Shown here: positions 27,143-35,207 of the stretch, in pieces | How positions within the stretch are numbered: the stretch's first letter is position 1 | Layout: each line of letters opens with the position of its first letter | Assembly: GCA_900540955.1 (NCBI GenBank) | Contig: UQIF01000009.1 | Location: 8,111 to 72,110 of the forward strand | DNA length: 64,000 nt | Direction of reading: 5' to 3' | From: an uncultured Olsenella sp. | GTDB lineage: Bacteria > Actinomycetota > Coriobacteriia > Coriobacteriales > Atopobiaceae | Made by a program: the position numbers and the translations under genes | The notes under the pieces: model-generated | What the model was told of the DNA's origin: nothing | The model's input: only the letters and a program-made list of their open reading frames with translations | The model's database searches: none

Positions 27143-27800
27143 CATGAGCTCAAAGAAGAAGAACGGGCGTCGACTTCACGTTGCCTGCTACACACCCTCG
27201 CAGCTCGCCGTTCTGGCTCAGATCGAGGCCGACGTGGCGACGCAGCTCGCCAGTAAGCCTCGCCGCCTTGCCCATTCCATGTCTGTCGCCGCGACGGCGG
27301 AGTCGATGGCCCTCATGTACGGGGCCGACCCGTTTTTGGCCCGCGTCGCCGGGCTGCTCCATGATTGGGACAAGGTTGTTCCCGACGAGGAGCTCGTCTC
27401 CCGAGCCCGCGCGCTCAAGCTCGACTTCGAGGGGGCGGATTACGAGGACGTGAAGCCTCTTCTTCACGGCTGCGTTGCCGCTTGCGAGCTGCCGGCGCTC
27501 TACCCTGATCTTCCTGACGAGGTATGGCATGCCATCAGCGTGCACACGACCGCGGGCTATCGCATGAGCCCCCTCGACAAGATTCTCTTTGTCGCGGACG
27601 GCATCGAGCCCTTAAGGCCCTCCAGCCCGGGCATTGAGGCCACGCGGGCTCTTGTCGGCCGCGCGCCTTTGGACGATGTGTTCTGGAATTCCTTTGTGGG
27701 AGGCATCATCTACGTGCTCGAAGGCTCTCGCCACCTCTACGAGGGAACCATAAGGATTTATAATGCTCTGGCTGCGGAACGCTCCGGAGGCGCCCGCTAG
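27129..27800 (+). CDS. yqeK: YqeK-type HD-domain phosphohydrolase
   Basis: 223 residues. HD superfamily: RRLAHSMSVA, the metal-binding HD in LLHDWDKV, HGCVAA, and the later ISVHTTAGYRMSPLDKILFVADGIEP typical of YqeK, which hydrolyses Ap4A symmetrically. Start uncertain: ATG 27129 overlaps nadD by 14 bases, ATG 27144 follows the nadD stop by one base. The order nadD-yqeK-rsfS is conserved in Gram-positives. Confidence 0.88.
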   Translation: MYSPSMSSKKKNGRRLHVACYTPSQLAVLAQIEADVATQLASKPRRLAHSMSVAATAESMALMYGADPFLARVAGLLHDWDKVVPDEELVSRARALKLDFEGADYEDVKPLLHGCVAACELPALYPDLPDEVWHAISVHTTAGYRMSPLDKILFVADGIEPLRPSSPGIEATRALVGRAPLDDVFWNSFVGGIIYVLEGSRHLYEGTIRIYNALAAERSGGAR

Positions 27801-27833
27801 ATTTTCACGAAGCTGGTTAGGAGAACCAAACAC

Positions 27834-28250
27834 ATGGCTGCAAGCTCTCTCGACATCGCCCGCGTCGCCGCCGTCGCGGCCGACGACAAGAAGGCGACCG
27901 ACATCCTCGTCATCGACCTTATCGGCACGACCGACGTCTGCGATTATTTCGTTATCTGCACCGGCGCGAACAACCGCCAGGTGGACTCCATCGTCGACGA
28001 GGTTCGCGAGAAGGTCTTCCAGAACTGCGGCGTTCGCCCCTTCTCTTGCGAAGGTCGCGAGGGCCTGAACTGGGTGCTTGTGGACTATGGCTCGGTCTGC
28101 GTCCACGTGTTCAACCCTGAGACCCGCGACTTCTACCGTCTCGAGCGCCTTTGGGGGGAAGCGCCCCGCGTGAAGCTCGACCTTGAGGGCGCGGCTGCCG
28201 TTGAGGAGACCGCTAAGCCGGCGGAGGATCCCGTCGCGGCTGACGAGTAG
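27834..28250 (+). CDS. rsfS: Ribosome silencing factor RsfS
   Basis: 138 residues. Binds L14 and blocks subunit joining in starvation. DUF143 marks: ATDILVIDLIGTTDVCDYFVICTG, the NRQVDSI helix and GLNWVLVDYGSVCVHVF. A short Ala/Glu tail ends it. GGAGAA lies eight bases before the ATG. Last gene of the obgE unit. Confidence 0.93.
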   Translation: MAASSLDIARVAAVAADDKKATDILVIDLIGTTDVCDYFVICTGANNRQVDSIVDEVREKVFQNCGVRPFSCEGREGLNWVLVDYGSVCVHVFNPETRDFYRLERLWGEAPRVKLDLEGAAAVEETAKPAEDPVAADE

Positions 28251-28284
28251 GCTATTTGGCCTACGCTCAATTGCTTATGCGAGT

Positions 28285-28314
28285 GGGGGCGTCGTTCGCG
28301 GCGCCCCCTCGTTT
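28285..28314 (+). terminator. Terminator between convergent rsfS and dinB
   Basis: GGGGGC 28285-28290 and GCCCCC 28303-28308 form the stem, followed by TCGTTTTCG. T-rich run lies on the rsfS side; minus-strand use for dinB is less well supported. Confidence 0.7.
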
Positions 28315-28333
28315 TCGATTTGGGCTGAACGGG

Positions 28334-29587
28334 CTACTTGCCTTGAGGCTGCGTGTCGGATACCCGGCCGTCGAAGCGCAAATCCCTGCCGTAGCGCACG
28401 GCGGACTCCCCGAAGCGGGTCTTGAGCTCGTCGCAGGCGCGGGACAGCGCGCTCGCCTCCTCGCTTCTCTTGGCCTCGGGGTCGGCAAAGAGACCGAGCT
28501 GCACCGGCTCAGTCTGGTCGAATCCGGAGATGCCAACGCCCAAAAGCCGAACGTGCATCCCAAGGCTCCAGAGCTGGGGAAGAAGGGCGAGCGCCTCTCG
28601 ACCGAACACCCGCTCCTCATCTGAGGGCACAGGGAGCCTTGTCTGGGCGGACCTTCCCGTCGTCGCGTCGTATTTGACCTTGAGCGTGACTGTGTTGCCC
28701 TTAAGGCCCTTCTTTCTAAGCCTTCCCCCCACGATCCCCGCGATGTGCATAATGGCGGCCCGAATCTCCGCCTCGTCGGTCAGGTCCTTGCCGAAGGTTC
28801 TTTCGTTCGAGACGCTCTTCGGATCTTCCGGGTCCGATCTGCGCGCCACCTGGGAGCGTTCGAGGCCGGCGGCCCTTTGCGCCATGCGGGGGCCGTGTAC
28901 GCCGAACGCGCGCTCGGCGTCGGGTTCGGGGAGCCGGGAGAGCTGGCCCAGGGTCCGGATGCCCATCGACTTGAGTTTGGCTTGTGTCGCCGCGCCGACG
29001 CCGCTCATGGAACCCACGGGCAACGGCGCGAGGAAGGCCCTCTCGGTGCCGGGAAACACGACGGTGAGGCCGCGGGGCTTCTCCCGCTCGGACGCGATTT
29101 TGGCCACGGTCTTGTTCACGCCGATGCCGATCGAGCAGGTTATGCCGAGCTCGGCAACGCGTGCCTGGACGCGGCGGCAGATGTCGACCGGGCTTTCGCG
29201 AGACCAGCGGCCGGGTGTGACATCGAAGAAAGCCTCGTCAATCGAGACCTGCTCGACGAAAGGCGTCTCGTCACAGAGGAAGGACATCACCTGATCGCTA
29301 ACCTCGCGGTAGCGGGCGAAGTTTCCGTTGGTCCAGATTGCCTCGGGGCACAGGCGCTCGGCCTGATACGCGGGCATCGCGGAGTGCACGCCGTATCTGC
29401 GCGCCTCGTAGGACGCCGTCGAGACGACGCCGCGTTTCTTTGATGATCCGCCCACGATCACGGGCTTCCCGCGCCACTGGGGATGGTCGAGTTGCTCCAC
29501 CGAAGCAAAGAAGGCATCGAGGTCCAGAAGCCCCACGGCCGGTCCTGTCCACGTATCGAAGCGCTCTATGTCCGCCTTTTGTTGCAT
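28334..29587 (-). CDS. dinB: DNA polymerase IV (Y-family translesion polymerase)
   Basis: 417 residues. Catalytic acidic residues Asp22 (LLDLDAFFASVE) and Asp117-Glu118 (SIDEAF), KKRGVVSTASYEAR, and the helix-hairpin-helix region (GVGAATQAKLKSMGIRTLGQL) are present. The QLGLF string near residue 370 is a beta-clamp binding motif. The ATG at 29587 is the only plausible start for the N-terminal motif, yet there is no ribosome site; TATAAT ends six bases before it. Confidence 0.93.
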   Translation of the reverse strand: MQQKADIERFDTWTGPAVGLLDLDAFFASVEQLDHPQWRGKPVIVGGSSKKRGVVSTASYEARRYGVHSAMPAYQAERLCPEAIWTNGNFARYREVSDQVMSFLCDETPFVEQVSIDEAFFDVTPGRWSRESPVDICRRVQARVAELGITCSIGIGVNKTVAKIASEREKPRGLTVVFPGTERAFLAPLPVGSMSGVGAATQAKLKSMGIRTLGQLSRLPEPDAERAFGVHGPRMAQRAAGLERSQVARRSDPEDPKSVSNERTFGKDLTDEAEIRAAIMHIAGIVGGRLRKKGLKGNTVTLKVKYDATTGRSAQTRLPVPSDEERVFGREALALLPQLWSLGMHVRLLGVGISGFDQTEPVQLGLFADPEAKRSEEASALSRACDELKTRFGESAVRYGRDLRFDGRVSDTQPQGK

Positions 29588-29593
29588 GGCGGC

Positions 29594-29623
29594 ATTATAC
29601 CCGCGCGTGGCCGCATGGTTTAA
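29594..29623 (-). promoter_or_regulatory. Promoter for apparently leaderless dinB
   Basis: A perfect TATAAT (29599-29594 on the minus strand) lies six bases before the dinB ATG, with TTAAAC or TAAACC 17-18 bases further upstream, inside the end of the histidine-kinase gene. Transcription would start at or next to the ATG. No SOS box was recognised. Confidence 0.6.
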
Positions 29624-30861
29624 GCCCGAAGGAGGATATGGAAGGTCGTGCCGTCGGCCGCGGTGCTCTCGGCCCAGATTCTGCCCCCGCTCGCCTCGAC
29701 GATGCTCTTTGCGATTGCCAACCCAAGTCCGAAGCCGCCCGTCTCTTCTCGGCTGCGGGCCTTATCGGTGCGGTAGAAGCGGTCAAAGATATGGCTCAGG
29801 TCCTCAGGGTCGATGGCTGCGCCGGCGTTGTTCACGCTCAGGTGCGCGCGCTTGCCCTCGCGCGCAAGCGACACGTTTACGATGGATTCTTTGGCCGCGT
29901 ACTTCGTCGCGTTGTCGAGCAACGTGTGAACCACTCGGGAGAGCTGCCCCTTGTCGCCCTTGACCATGATTTTCTCGGCTGACTTGGTTTCTATCCGGCA
30001 TCCGCGCTCGAACGCCACGGCGTCGAACTCCAGCGCCGATTCCTCGACCACCGCGGTAAGGTCGACATCGACCACGGTCCCCGCCGCGGCCACGGTCCCC
30101 GCCTTTGCCTCGTCGGCGCGCGCAAGGGTGAGTAGGTCTTCCACGAGCCCCTTCATGTGGTCGGCCTCCTCCGCGGTGCTGTCCACCCATCGCTTGTCGT
30201 CGGCGGCGATTCCGTCTGAGCGCTGGAGGATCTGCATGTTTGCGATGATCACGGCGAGCGGGGTCTTGAGCTCGTGGGACGCGTCGGATATGAATCGGCG
30301 CTGCGCGTCCCAGGCCTTTTCGACCGGGCGCACGGCCCGTGTCGCGAACCAGTGGCAGACGCAGTAAAGGAGCCCCAGGGAAAATATGAAGATGCTCAGG
30401 CTCGAAGCCGCCTGTTTCTCCAGCGCCTGGTCGCGCGAGTAGGTGTCGCACAGCGCAATCCTCAGGCCGTAGGTCGTCGTCTTTGTCGCCCAGGCAAGGT
30501 GGCGCCCCATGTCGTAACCGTGCGTGCTGCTGGACGACATCGCCTGCTGGACAACCTCCTTCAGGACTTCCTCGTCTATGCCCACGGGCGACGCGGAGCG
30601 GCTGAGCATGACGCCTCCGCCCGAGACATCCACCGTGATCGTGAGCATGCTGTCTGCGCCGACGGTTCCCTCGCGGTCCTTTGAGCCCATCGTCGGCGTG
30701 ACCGCCATGCCGCTCTCGAGGCTGCGGTCAAGAAGCGACGTCGTTATGGAAGTCTGCGTGCCGAAGTTCGTCATGAACGACATGACGAGGGCGAGCAGGA
30801 GAATCGCGCTCGAAAGGCCGAGCGAGATGATGGTGAACTTTCGCTTGAGCTTGTCGAGCAT
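29620..30861 (-). CDS. Sensor histidine kinase
   Basis: 413 residues. Two membrane helices (~10-31 and ~153-173) enclose an external sensing domain of about 120 residues without a recognised fold. Then the dimerisation domain with phospho-acceptor His196 (SDASHELKTPLAV) and the HATPase domain with N-box LLDNATKYA, FGLGLAIAK and GGRIWAES. No HAMP domain is evident. It is the partner of the response regulator 24 bases upstream in the same operon. The signal is unknown. Confidence 0.92.
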   Translation of the reverse strand: MLDKLKRKFTIISLGLSSAILLLALVMSFMTNFGTQTSITTSLLDRSLESGMAVTPTMGSKDREGTVGADSMLTITVDVSGGGVMLSRSASPVGIDEEVLKEVVQQAMSSSSTHGYDMGRHLAWATKTTTYGLRIALCDTYSRDQALEKQAASSLSIFIFSLGLLYCVCHWFATRAVRPVEKAWDAQRRFISDASHELKTPLAVIIANMQILQRSDGIAADDKRWVDSTAEEADHMKGLVEDLLTLARADEAKAGTVAAAGTVVDVDLTAVVEESALEFDAVAFERGCRIETKSAEKIMVKGDKGQLSRVVHTLLDNATKYAAKESIVNVSLAREGKRAHLSVNNAGAAIDPEDLSHIFDRFYRTDKARSREETGGFGLGLAIAKSIVEASGGRIWAESTAADGTTFHILLRA

Positions 30862-30885
30862 AGGACTTCTCCTCGCTCGCGGGGA

Positions 30886-31557
30886 CTAGAGCACTTCCAG
30901 CCGGTATCCGAGCATGCGAAGCGTGGTGACCTGCACCTTCGAGCCGATGTGGGTAAGCTTCTTGCGGATAAAGGAGACGTAGGCCTCCACCGAGTTCTCC
31001 GAAGCCTCGCCGTCGGTTCCCCAGACGCGGGTTAGGAGGTCCTGCTTGGACACGACGCGCGACGAAGACCCCATGAGGATGCTCAGAACCTCGAACTCCT
31101 TGCCCGAGAGGTGCACGGACTTCTCGCCGCACGAAAGGTCGTGGGTGTTGAGGTCGAGCCTGATGTCGGCGAACTTGATCTCGTCGATAAGGACGTCGCC
31201 GCGCCTGCGCGTGAGCGCGCGCAGGCGAGCGAGGAGCTCGGGCGCCTCGAACGGCTTCGTCATGTAGTCGTCGGCGCCGGAGTCGAGGCCGCGCACCTTG
31301 TCTTCTGTGGAGGTGCGCGCGGTGAGCATTAGGACGGGCGTGGATACGCCGGCGTGGCGCATCTTGTTCACGACGTCGTACCCGCTCATTCCAGGAAGCA
31401 TGACGTCCAAGACAATGGCGTCGTAAAGCCCGCTTTTCGCGCAGGTGAGACCGGCTTTGCCATCGTAGGTCGCCTCGGCGTTGTATCCCTCGTCCTCAAG
31501 TATCTTCACGATGGCGTCGGCGAGGTTCCTCTCGTCTTCCACAACGAGCACGTTCAT
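30886..31557 (-). CDS. OmpR/PhoB-family response regulator
   Basis: 223 residues. Receiver domain with Asp51 as phospho-acceptor (DAIVLDVMLPG), the acidic pair near residue 8 (VEDE) and Lys at TKPF, then a winged-helix DNA-binding domain ending in LRMLGYRLEVL. AAGGAG lies before the ATG. First gene of the two-component operon; target genes are not evident here. Confidence 0.94.
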   Translation of the reverse strand: MNVLVVEDERNLADAIVKILEDEGYNAEATYDGKAGLTCAKSGLYDAIVLDVMLPGMSGYDVVNKMRHAGVSTPVLMLTARTSTEDKVRGLDSGADDYMTKPFEAPELLARLRALTRRRGDVLIDEIKFADIRLDLNTHDLSCGEKSVHLSGKEFEVLSILMGSSSRVVSKQDLLTRVWGTDGEASENSVEAYVSFIRKKLTHIGSKVQVTTLRMLGYRLEVL

Positions 31558-31681
31558 ATCCGCTCCTTATCTTTCAGGCACCTGAGCTTTTCTGGGGGCT
31601 ATGCTACCCGGCACCGCTTAAAAAGCCCTGAAGCGGGTGTGTCGCGCCCCACATTCATGGATGGTTCACAAAAACTGCACC

Positions 31682-31709
31682 TTGCGCACCAAAACAGATG
31701 TCGTAAGAT
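31682..31709 (+). promoter_or_regulatory. Candidate promoter of the rpsP operon
   Basis: TTGCGC 31682-31687 and TAAGAT 31704-31709, spacer 16 bases. It lies about 78 bases before rpsP in the 229-base divergent gap (31558-31786) with the response regulator; nothing else was recognised in that gap. Confidence 0.45.
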
Positions 31710-31786
31710 GAATAACTGTTTGTGGGCCTGCGGCGCGGCCCGACCTTATCTACTTCGCGCGCCGCTTGTTATGAAGGAGTTTTACC

Positions 31787-32128
31787 TTGGCAGTCAAGAT
31801 TCGCCTGGCCCGTCACGGTGCCAAGAAGCGCCCGTACTACCGCGTCGTCGTCGCCGATAGCCGTATGCCCCGCGATGGCCGTTACATCGAGCAGGTCGGC
31901 CGCTACAACCCGCTGACCAACCCCAAGACCATCGAGATCAACCTCGAGAAGGTCGACGAGTGGACCGCCAAGGGCGCTCAGCTCTCCAACGCCGTCGAGC
32001 ACCTCGTCGCTATCGTTCGCGAGGGCGAGCCCGTCAAGCAGGAGAAGAACAAGATCTCCAAGAAGGCCGCCGCTAAGGCCGCTGCCGCCGCTGAGGCTGC
32101 CGCTGAGGCCGCTGCCGACGCCGAGTAG
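31787..32128 (+). CDS. rpsP: 30S ribosomal protein S16
   Basis: 113 residues starting at a TTG, with AAGGAG ten bases upstream; no ATG is available at the family N-terminus (AVKIRLARHGAKKRPYYRVV). A Lys/Ala-rich tail of about 25 residues follows the S16 core, as in many actinobacteria. First gene of rpsP-khpA-rimM-trmD-lepB. Confidence 0.96.
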   Translation: MAVKIRLARHGAKKRPYYRVVVADSRMPRDGRYIEQVGRYNPLTNPKTIEINLEKVDEWTAKGAQLSNAVEHLVAIVREGEPVKQEKNKISKKAAAKAAAAAEAAAEAAADAE

Positions 32129-32133
32129 TCTCC

Positions 32134-32427
32134 ATGGAGACCACCGAAAGCGTTGAGCTCTCGGGCACGGACTCCGAGGAGATGCCCTCCGATAAGGTTG
32201 CCGATCTGGTCGAGTTCATCGTCTGCGGTCTCGTGGACGATGAGGACTCCGTGTCCCTCGACGTTACGGACTCTGAGAGCGGTGCGCTCATTGAGGTGAG
32301 CTGCTCCGAGGAGGACGCAGGTCGCGTGATCGGCCGGAAGGGCCGCACCATCAAGGCTATTCGCACCCTTGCGCGCGCCCTCGGGCAGCGCGTGGGCACC
32401 GAGGTCGAGGTAGAGGTCCTAGGGTAG
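32134..32427 (+). CDS. khpA: KH-domain RNA-binding protein KhpA
   Basis: 97 residues. A single KH domain with the RNA-contact loop GRKG (RVIGRKGRTIKAIRTLARAL). About 20 acidic residues precede the usual start. In Gram-positives KhpA pairs with KhpB and binds small RNAs and mRNAs. Conserved place between rpsP and rimM; five bases after rpsP. Confidence 0.9.
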   Translation: METTESVELSGTDSEEMPSDKVADLVEFIVCGLVDDEDSVSLDVTDSESGALIEVSCSEEDAGRVIGRKGRTIKAIRTLARALGQRVGTEVEVEVLG

Positions 32428-32431
32428 GTTC

Positions 32432-32959
32432 ATGCGAGAGCGTTATAGATGCATAGCCCGTGTGGTCAAGCCGCACGGAAAGCGTGGGGAGGTCGTGACG
32501 GTTCCCGTTCACGGCCTTCCCGCCGTATTGAGAGAGGGGCTGGACGTCTGTCTCGTCCCGCCCCTGCTCAAGGTTGATCGCTGGCACACGGTCGAGTCGT
32601 GCTCCGGCGATGATCGCGGGGGCTGCCTTGTGGCCCTGTCCGGCGTGGGCACCATCGACGCGGCCTCGGAGCTTCGCGGCCGCTATCTTCTTGCTCGCGA
32701 GGCCGACCTTCCCGCCGACTTTGAGCTCCACGATGCCGACCGGCTCTGCGGGCGCGAGGTCGCCGACGCCGCCGCGGGCCCCCTTGGCCGCATCGCCGAG
32801 GTTATGCGCGGCCCCGCCAACGACGTGTGGGTCATCCGCGATGGAGACCGCGAGCTTCTGCTGCCCGTGATCGACTCCGTCGTCCGTGAGGTCTCCCCGG
32901 TGGGGCCCATCGCAGTCGACGCCTCCGGCTTCCTCGGCGATTGGGGTGAGGGCTCTTGA
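32432..32959 (+). CDS. rimM: Ribosome maturation factor RimM
   Basis: 175 residues. N-terminal barrel begins RCIARVVKPHGKRGEVVTVP; the PRC-barrel follows (GREVADAAAGPLGRIAEVM, ELLLPVIDSVVREV). Needed for 16S rRNA processing near S19. Its stop overlaps the trmD TTG. Confidence 0.92.
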   Translation: MRERYRCIARVVKPHGKRGEVVTVPVHGLPAVLREGLDVCLVPPLLKVDRWHTVESCSGDDRGGCLVALSGVGTIDAASELRGRYLLAREADLPADFELHDADRLCGREVADAAAGPLGRIAEVMRGPANDVWVIRDGDRELLLPVIDSVVREVSPVGPIAVDASGFLGDWGEGS

Positions 32960-33708
32960 TATTCGAGACCATCTCCGTTTTCCCCGGCGTTTTCGACGCC
33001 TATCTCTCCGCCTCGATCATGGGCCGCGCCGCGAGCGCCGGGATCGCCGAGTTCGAGCATCACGATCTGCGCGACTGGACGCACGACCGCCATCGGACGG
33101 TTGACGACGCCCCATTCGGCGGCGGCCAGGGCATGTTGATGAAGCCCGCCCCCATCTTCGAGGCCGTCGAGGCGGTCCGCGCCGCTCGTCCGGAGCCCGC
33201 CCATGTCGTGTTCTTCTCTCCGGTGGGGGAGCCTTACACGCAGCGCTGCGCAGAGAGGCTCTCCTTGAGGGAGCGCGTCATTTTCGTCTGCGGCCGTTAC
33301 GAAGGCATGGACGAGAGGTGCTATACCCTCGCCGATGACGTGTTCTCGCTGGGAGACTACGTCCTTACGGGCGGCGAGCTGCCGGCTATGGTCGTCATCG
33401 ACTCGGTGGTGCGTCTGCTCCCCGGCGCTTTGGGCGACGACATGAGCGCCGTCGACGAGTCCTTCTCGCCAACCGGCCTGCTTGAGTACGCGCAGTATAC
33501 CCGCCCTGCGAGCTACGCCGGCATGGACGTGCCCGAGGTCCTTCTTTCCGGGGACCATGCCAAGGTCGATGCCTGGAGGCGCGCAAACGCCGTTGAGCGA
33601 ACCGCCCTTTGGAGACCGGACATGCTCGAGACTGCTGCGCTCACCGACGATGAGCGGGCGCACGCGGCCTGCGTGGTCCGCAAGAGGGAGGTGCGGGCCG
33701 ATGGCTGA
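32956..33708 (+). CDS. trmD: tRNA (guanine37-N1)-methyltransferase
   Basis: 250 residues, TTG start in a TTGA overlap with rimM. SPOUT/TrmD marks: ISVFPGVFDAY, VDDAPFGGGQGMLMKPAPIF, VFFSPVGEPYTQ, CGRYEGMDER and GDYVLTGGELPA, the knot that binds S-adenosylmethionine. Methylates G37 to prevent frameshifting. Overlaps lepB by eight bases. Confidence 0.95.
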   Translation: MIFETISVFPGVFDAYLSASIMGRAASAGIAEFEHHDLRDWTHDRHRTVDDAPFGGGQGMLMKPAPIFEAVEAVRAARPEPAHVVFFSPVGEPYTQRCAERLSLRERVIFVCGRYEGMDERCYTLADDVFSLGDYVLTGGELPAMVVIDSVVRLLPGALGDDMSAVDESFSPTGLLEYAQYTRPASYAGMDVPEVLLSGDHAKVDAWRRANAVERTALWRPDMLETAALTDDERAHAACVVRKREVRADG

Positions 33709-34261
33709 TGAAGACAAGGCCCAAAGCCCGGCGCGCTCGCTTTTCGACGTGGTCGCCACTGTGGTCGTCGCCGTTCTGGCGGCGTTTCTGCTGCGAACGT
33801 TCGTCATCGGGGTCTACGTCGTGCCGACCGGCTCCATGCTCGATACGATCCAGGAGGGCGACATGCTCATCGGCGAGAAGGTCACCCTCAGGTGGGAGGC
33901 GCCGTCCGTGGGCGACGTCGTGACCTTCGACAGCCCCCTTGAGCCCGGCACCGTCTTGATCAAGCGCGTCGTCGCCCGCGAGGGACAGGTCATCGACCTG
34001 CGCGGCGGGGTGCTCTATGTCGACGGCGTGGCCCAGGACGAGCCCTACACCGAGGGCAAGCCCACGGAGTCGCTCTCAAGCCTTCAGGGATCCGCCCAGA
34101 TCCAGTACCCCTACACCGTTCCCGACGGCTGCGTGTTCTGCATGGGGGACAATCGCACCAACTCACTTGATTCGCGTTATTTCGGCCCTGTCTCGGTGGA
34201 TGCCGTATCATCGAAGGGTCTGTTCATCTACTGGCCGCTCACCGACGTCGGAGCGCTCTAG
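33701..34261 (+). CDS. lepB: Type I signal peptidase
   Basis: 186 residues. One N-terminal membrane helix (~15-38), catalytic Ser45 (VVPTGSML) and Lys88 (VLIKRVVA), then GDNRTNSLDSRYFGPV. It cuts secretory signal peptides outside the membrane. The ATG at 33701 has AGGGAGG ten bases upstream and overlaps the trmD stop. Often near rplS/rnhB; here it sits after trmD. Confidence 0.93.
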   Translation: MADEDKAQSPARSLFDVVATVVVAVLAAFLLRTFVIGVYVVPTGSMLDTIQEGDMLIGEKVTLRWEAPSVGDVVTFDSPLEPGTVLIKRVVAREGQVIDLRGGVLYVDGVAQDEPYTEGKPTESLSSLQGSAQIQYPYTVPDGCVFCMGDNRTNSLDSRYFGPVSVDAVSSKGLFIYWPLTDVGAL

Positions 34262-34295
34262 CGCCGGGGGCACGGCAAGAAGAAGGAAGCATCTC

Positions 34296-35207
34296 ATGAA
34301 CAAGTCCGCGCTTACGTTCCAGGATATGATCCTCGAGCTCGAGCGGTACTGGGCCGGTCACGGCTGCACCGTGATGCAGCCCTACGACTCCGAGGTCGGG
34401 GCCGGTACCTTCCACACCGCAACTACGCTGCGCAGCCTCGGCCCCAACGCCTGGCGTACCTGCTACCCGCAGCCTTGCCGCCGCCCCGCGGACGGCCGCT
34501 ACGGCGAGAACCCCAACCGCATGCAGCACTACTACCAGTTCCAGGTCATCCTGAAGCCTTGCCCGGTCGACTCCCAGGACCTCTACCTCGGCTCGCTCAA
34601 GGCCATCGGGCTCGACCCCGCCGAGCACGACGTCCGCTTTGTCGAGGACGACTGGGAGAGCCCGACGCTCGGCGCCTGGGGCCTCGGCTGGGAGGTCTGG
34701 ATGGACGGCATGGAGGTCACACAGTACACGTACTTCCAGCAGGTCGGCGGGATCGAGGTCGACCCCGTTCCCGTGGAGATCACCTACGGCCTCGAGCGCA
34801 TCGCCATGTACGCGCAGGGCGTCGACTCCGTCTACGACCTCATTTGGTCTTATCTGCCCGACGGCACGCCCATGACCTACGGCGACGTCTTCCACGAGAA
34901 CGAGGTTGAGTTCTCGACCTACAACTTCGAGGTCGCCGATGTCGAGATGATGCGCCGCAAGTTCGATGAGTATGAGGCCGAGTGCCACTCCTGCCTCGAC
35001 CGCAAGCTGCCGCTTCCTGCCTATGACTGCGTCATGAAGTGCAGCCACGCGTTCAACATCCTCGACGCCCGCGGGGCCATCTCGGCTACCGAGCGCGCCA
35101 ACTATATCCTGCGCGTTCGCGCAGTCGCCAAGGCCTGCTGCGAGAGCTATCTCGCCGAGGTCGCCGGCAAGAAGGACACGTATTCCACGAAGGGCGAGGT
35201 GGCCTAA
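34296..35207 (+). CDS. glyQ: Glycyl-tRNA synthetase alpha subunit
   Basis: 303 residues. Class II catalytic subunit of the alpha2-beta2 enzyme: LTFQDMILELERYWAGHGC, QPYDSEVGAGTFHTAT, NPNRMQHYYQFQVILKP, EDDWESPTLGAWGLGWEVW are typical. AAGGAAG lies seven bases before the ATG. glyS starts immediately after the stop. Confidence 0.97.
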   Translation: MNKSALTFQDMILELERYWAGHGCTVMQPYDSEVGAGTFHTATTLRSLGPNAWRTCYPQPCRRPADGRYGENPNRMQHYYQFQVILKPCPVDSQDLYLGSLKAIGLDPAEHDVRFVEDDWESPTLGAWGLGWEVWMDGMEVTQYTYFQQVGGIEVDPVPVEITYGLERIAMYAQGVDSVYDLIWSYLPDGTPMTYGDVFHENEVEFSTYNFEVADVEMMRRKFDEYEAECHSCLDRKLPLPAYDCVMKCSHAFNILDARGAISATERANYILRVRAVAKACCESYLAEVAGKKDTYSTKGEVA

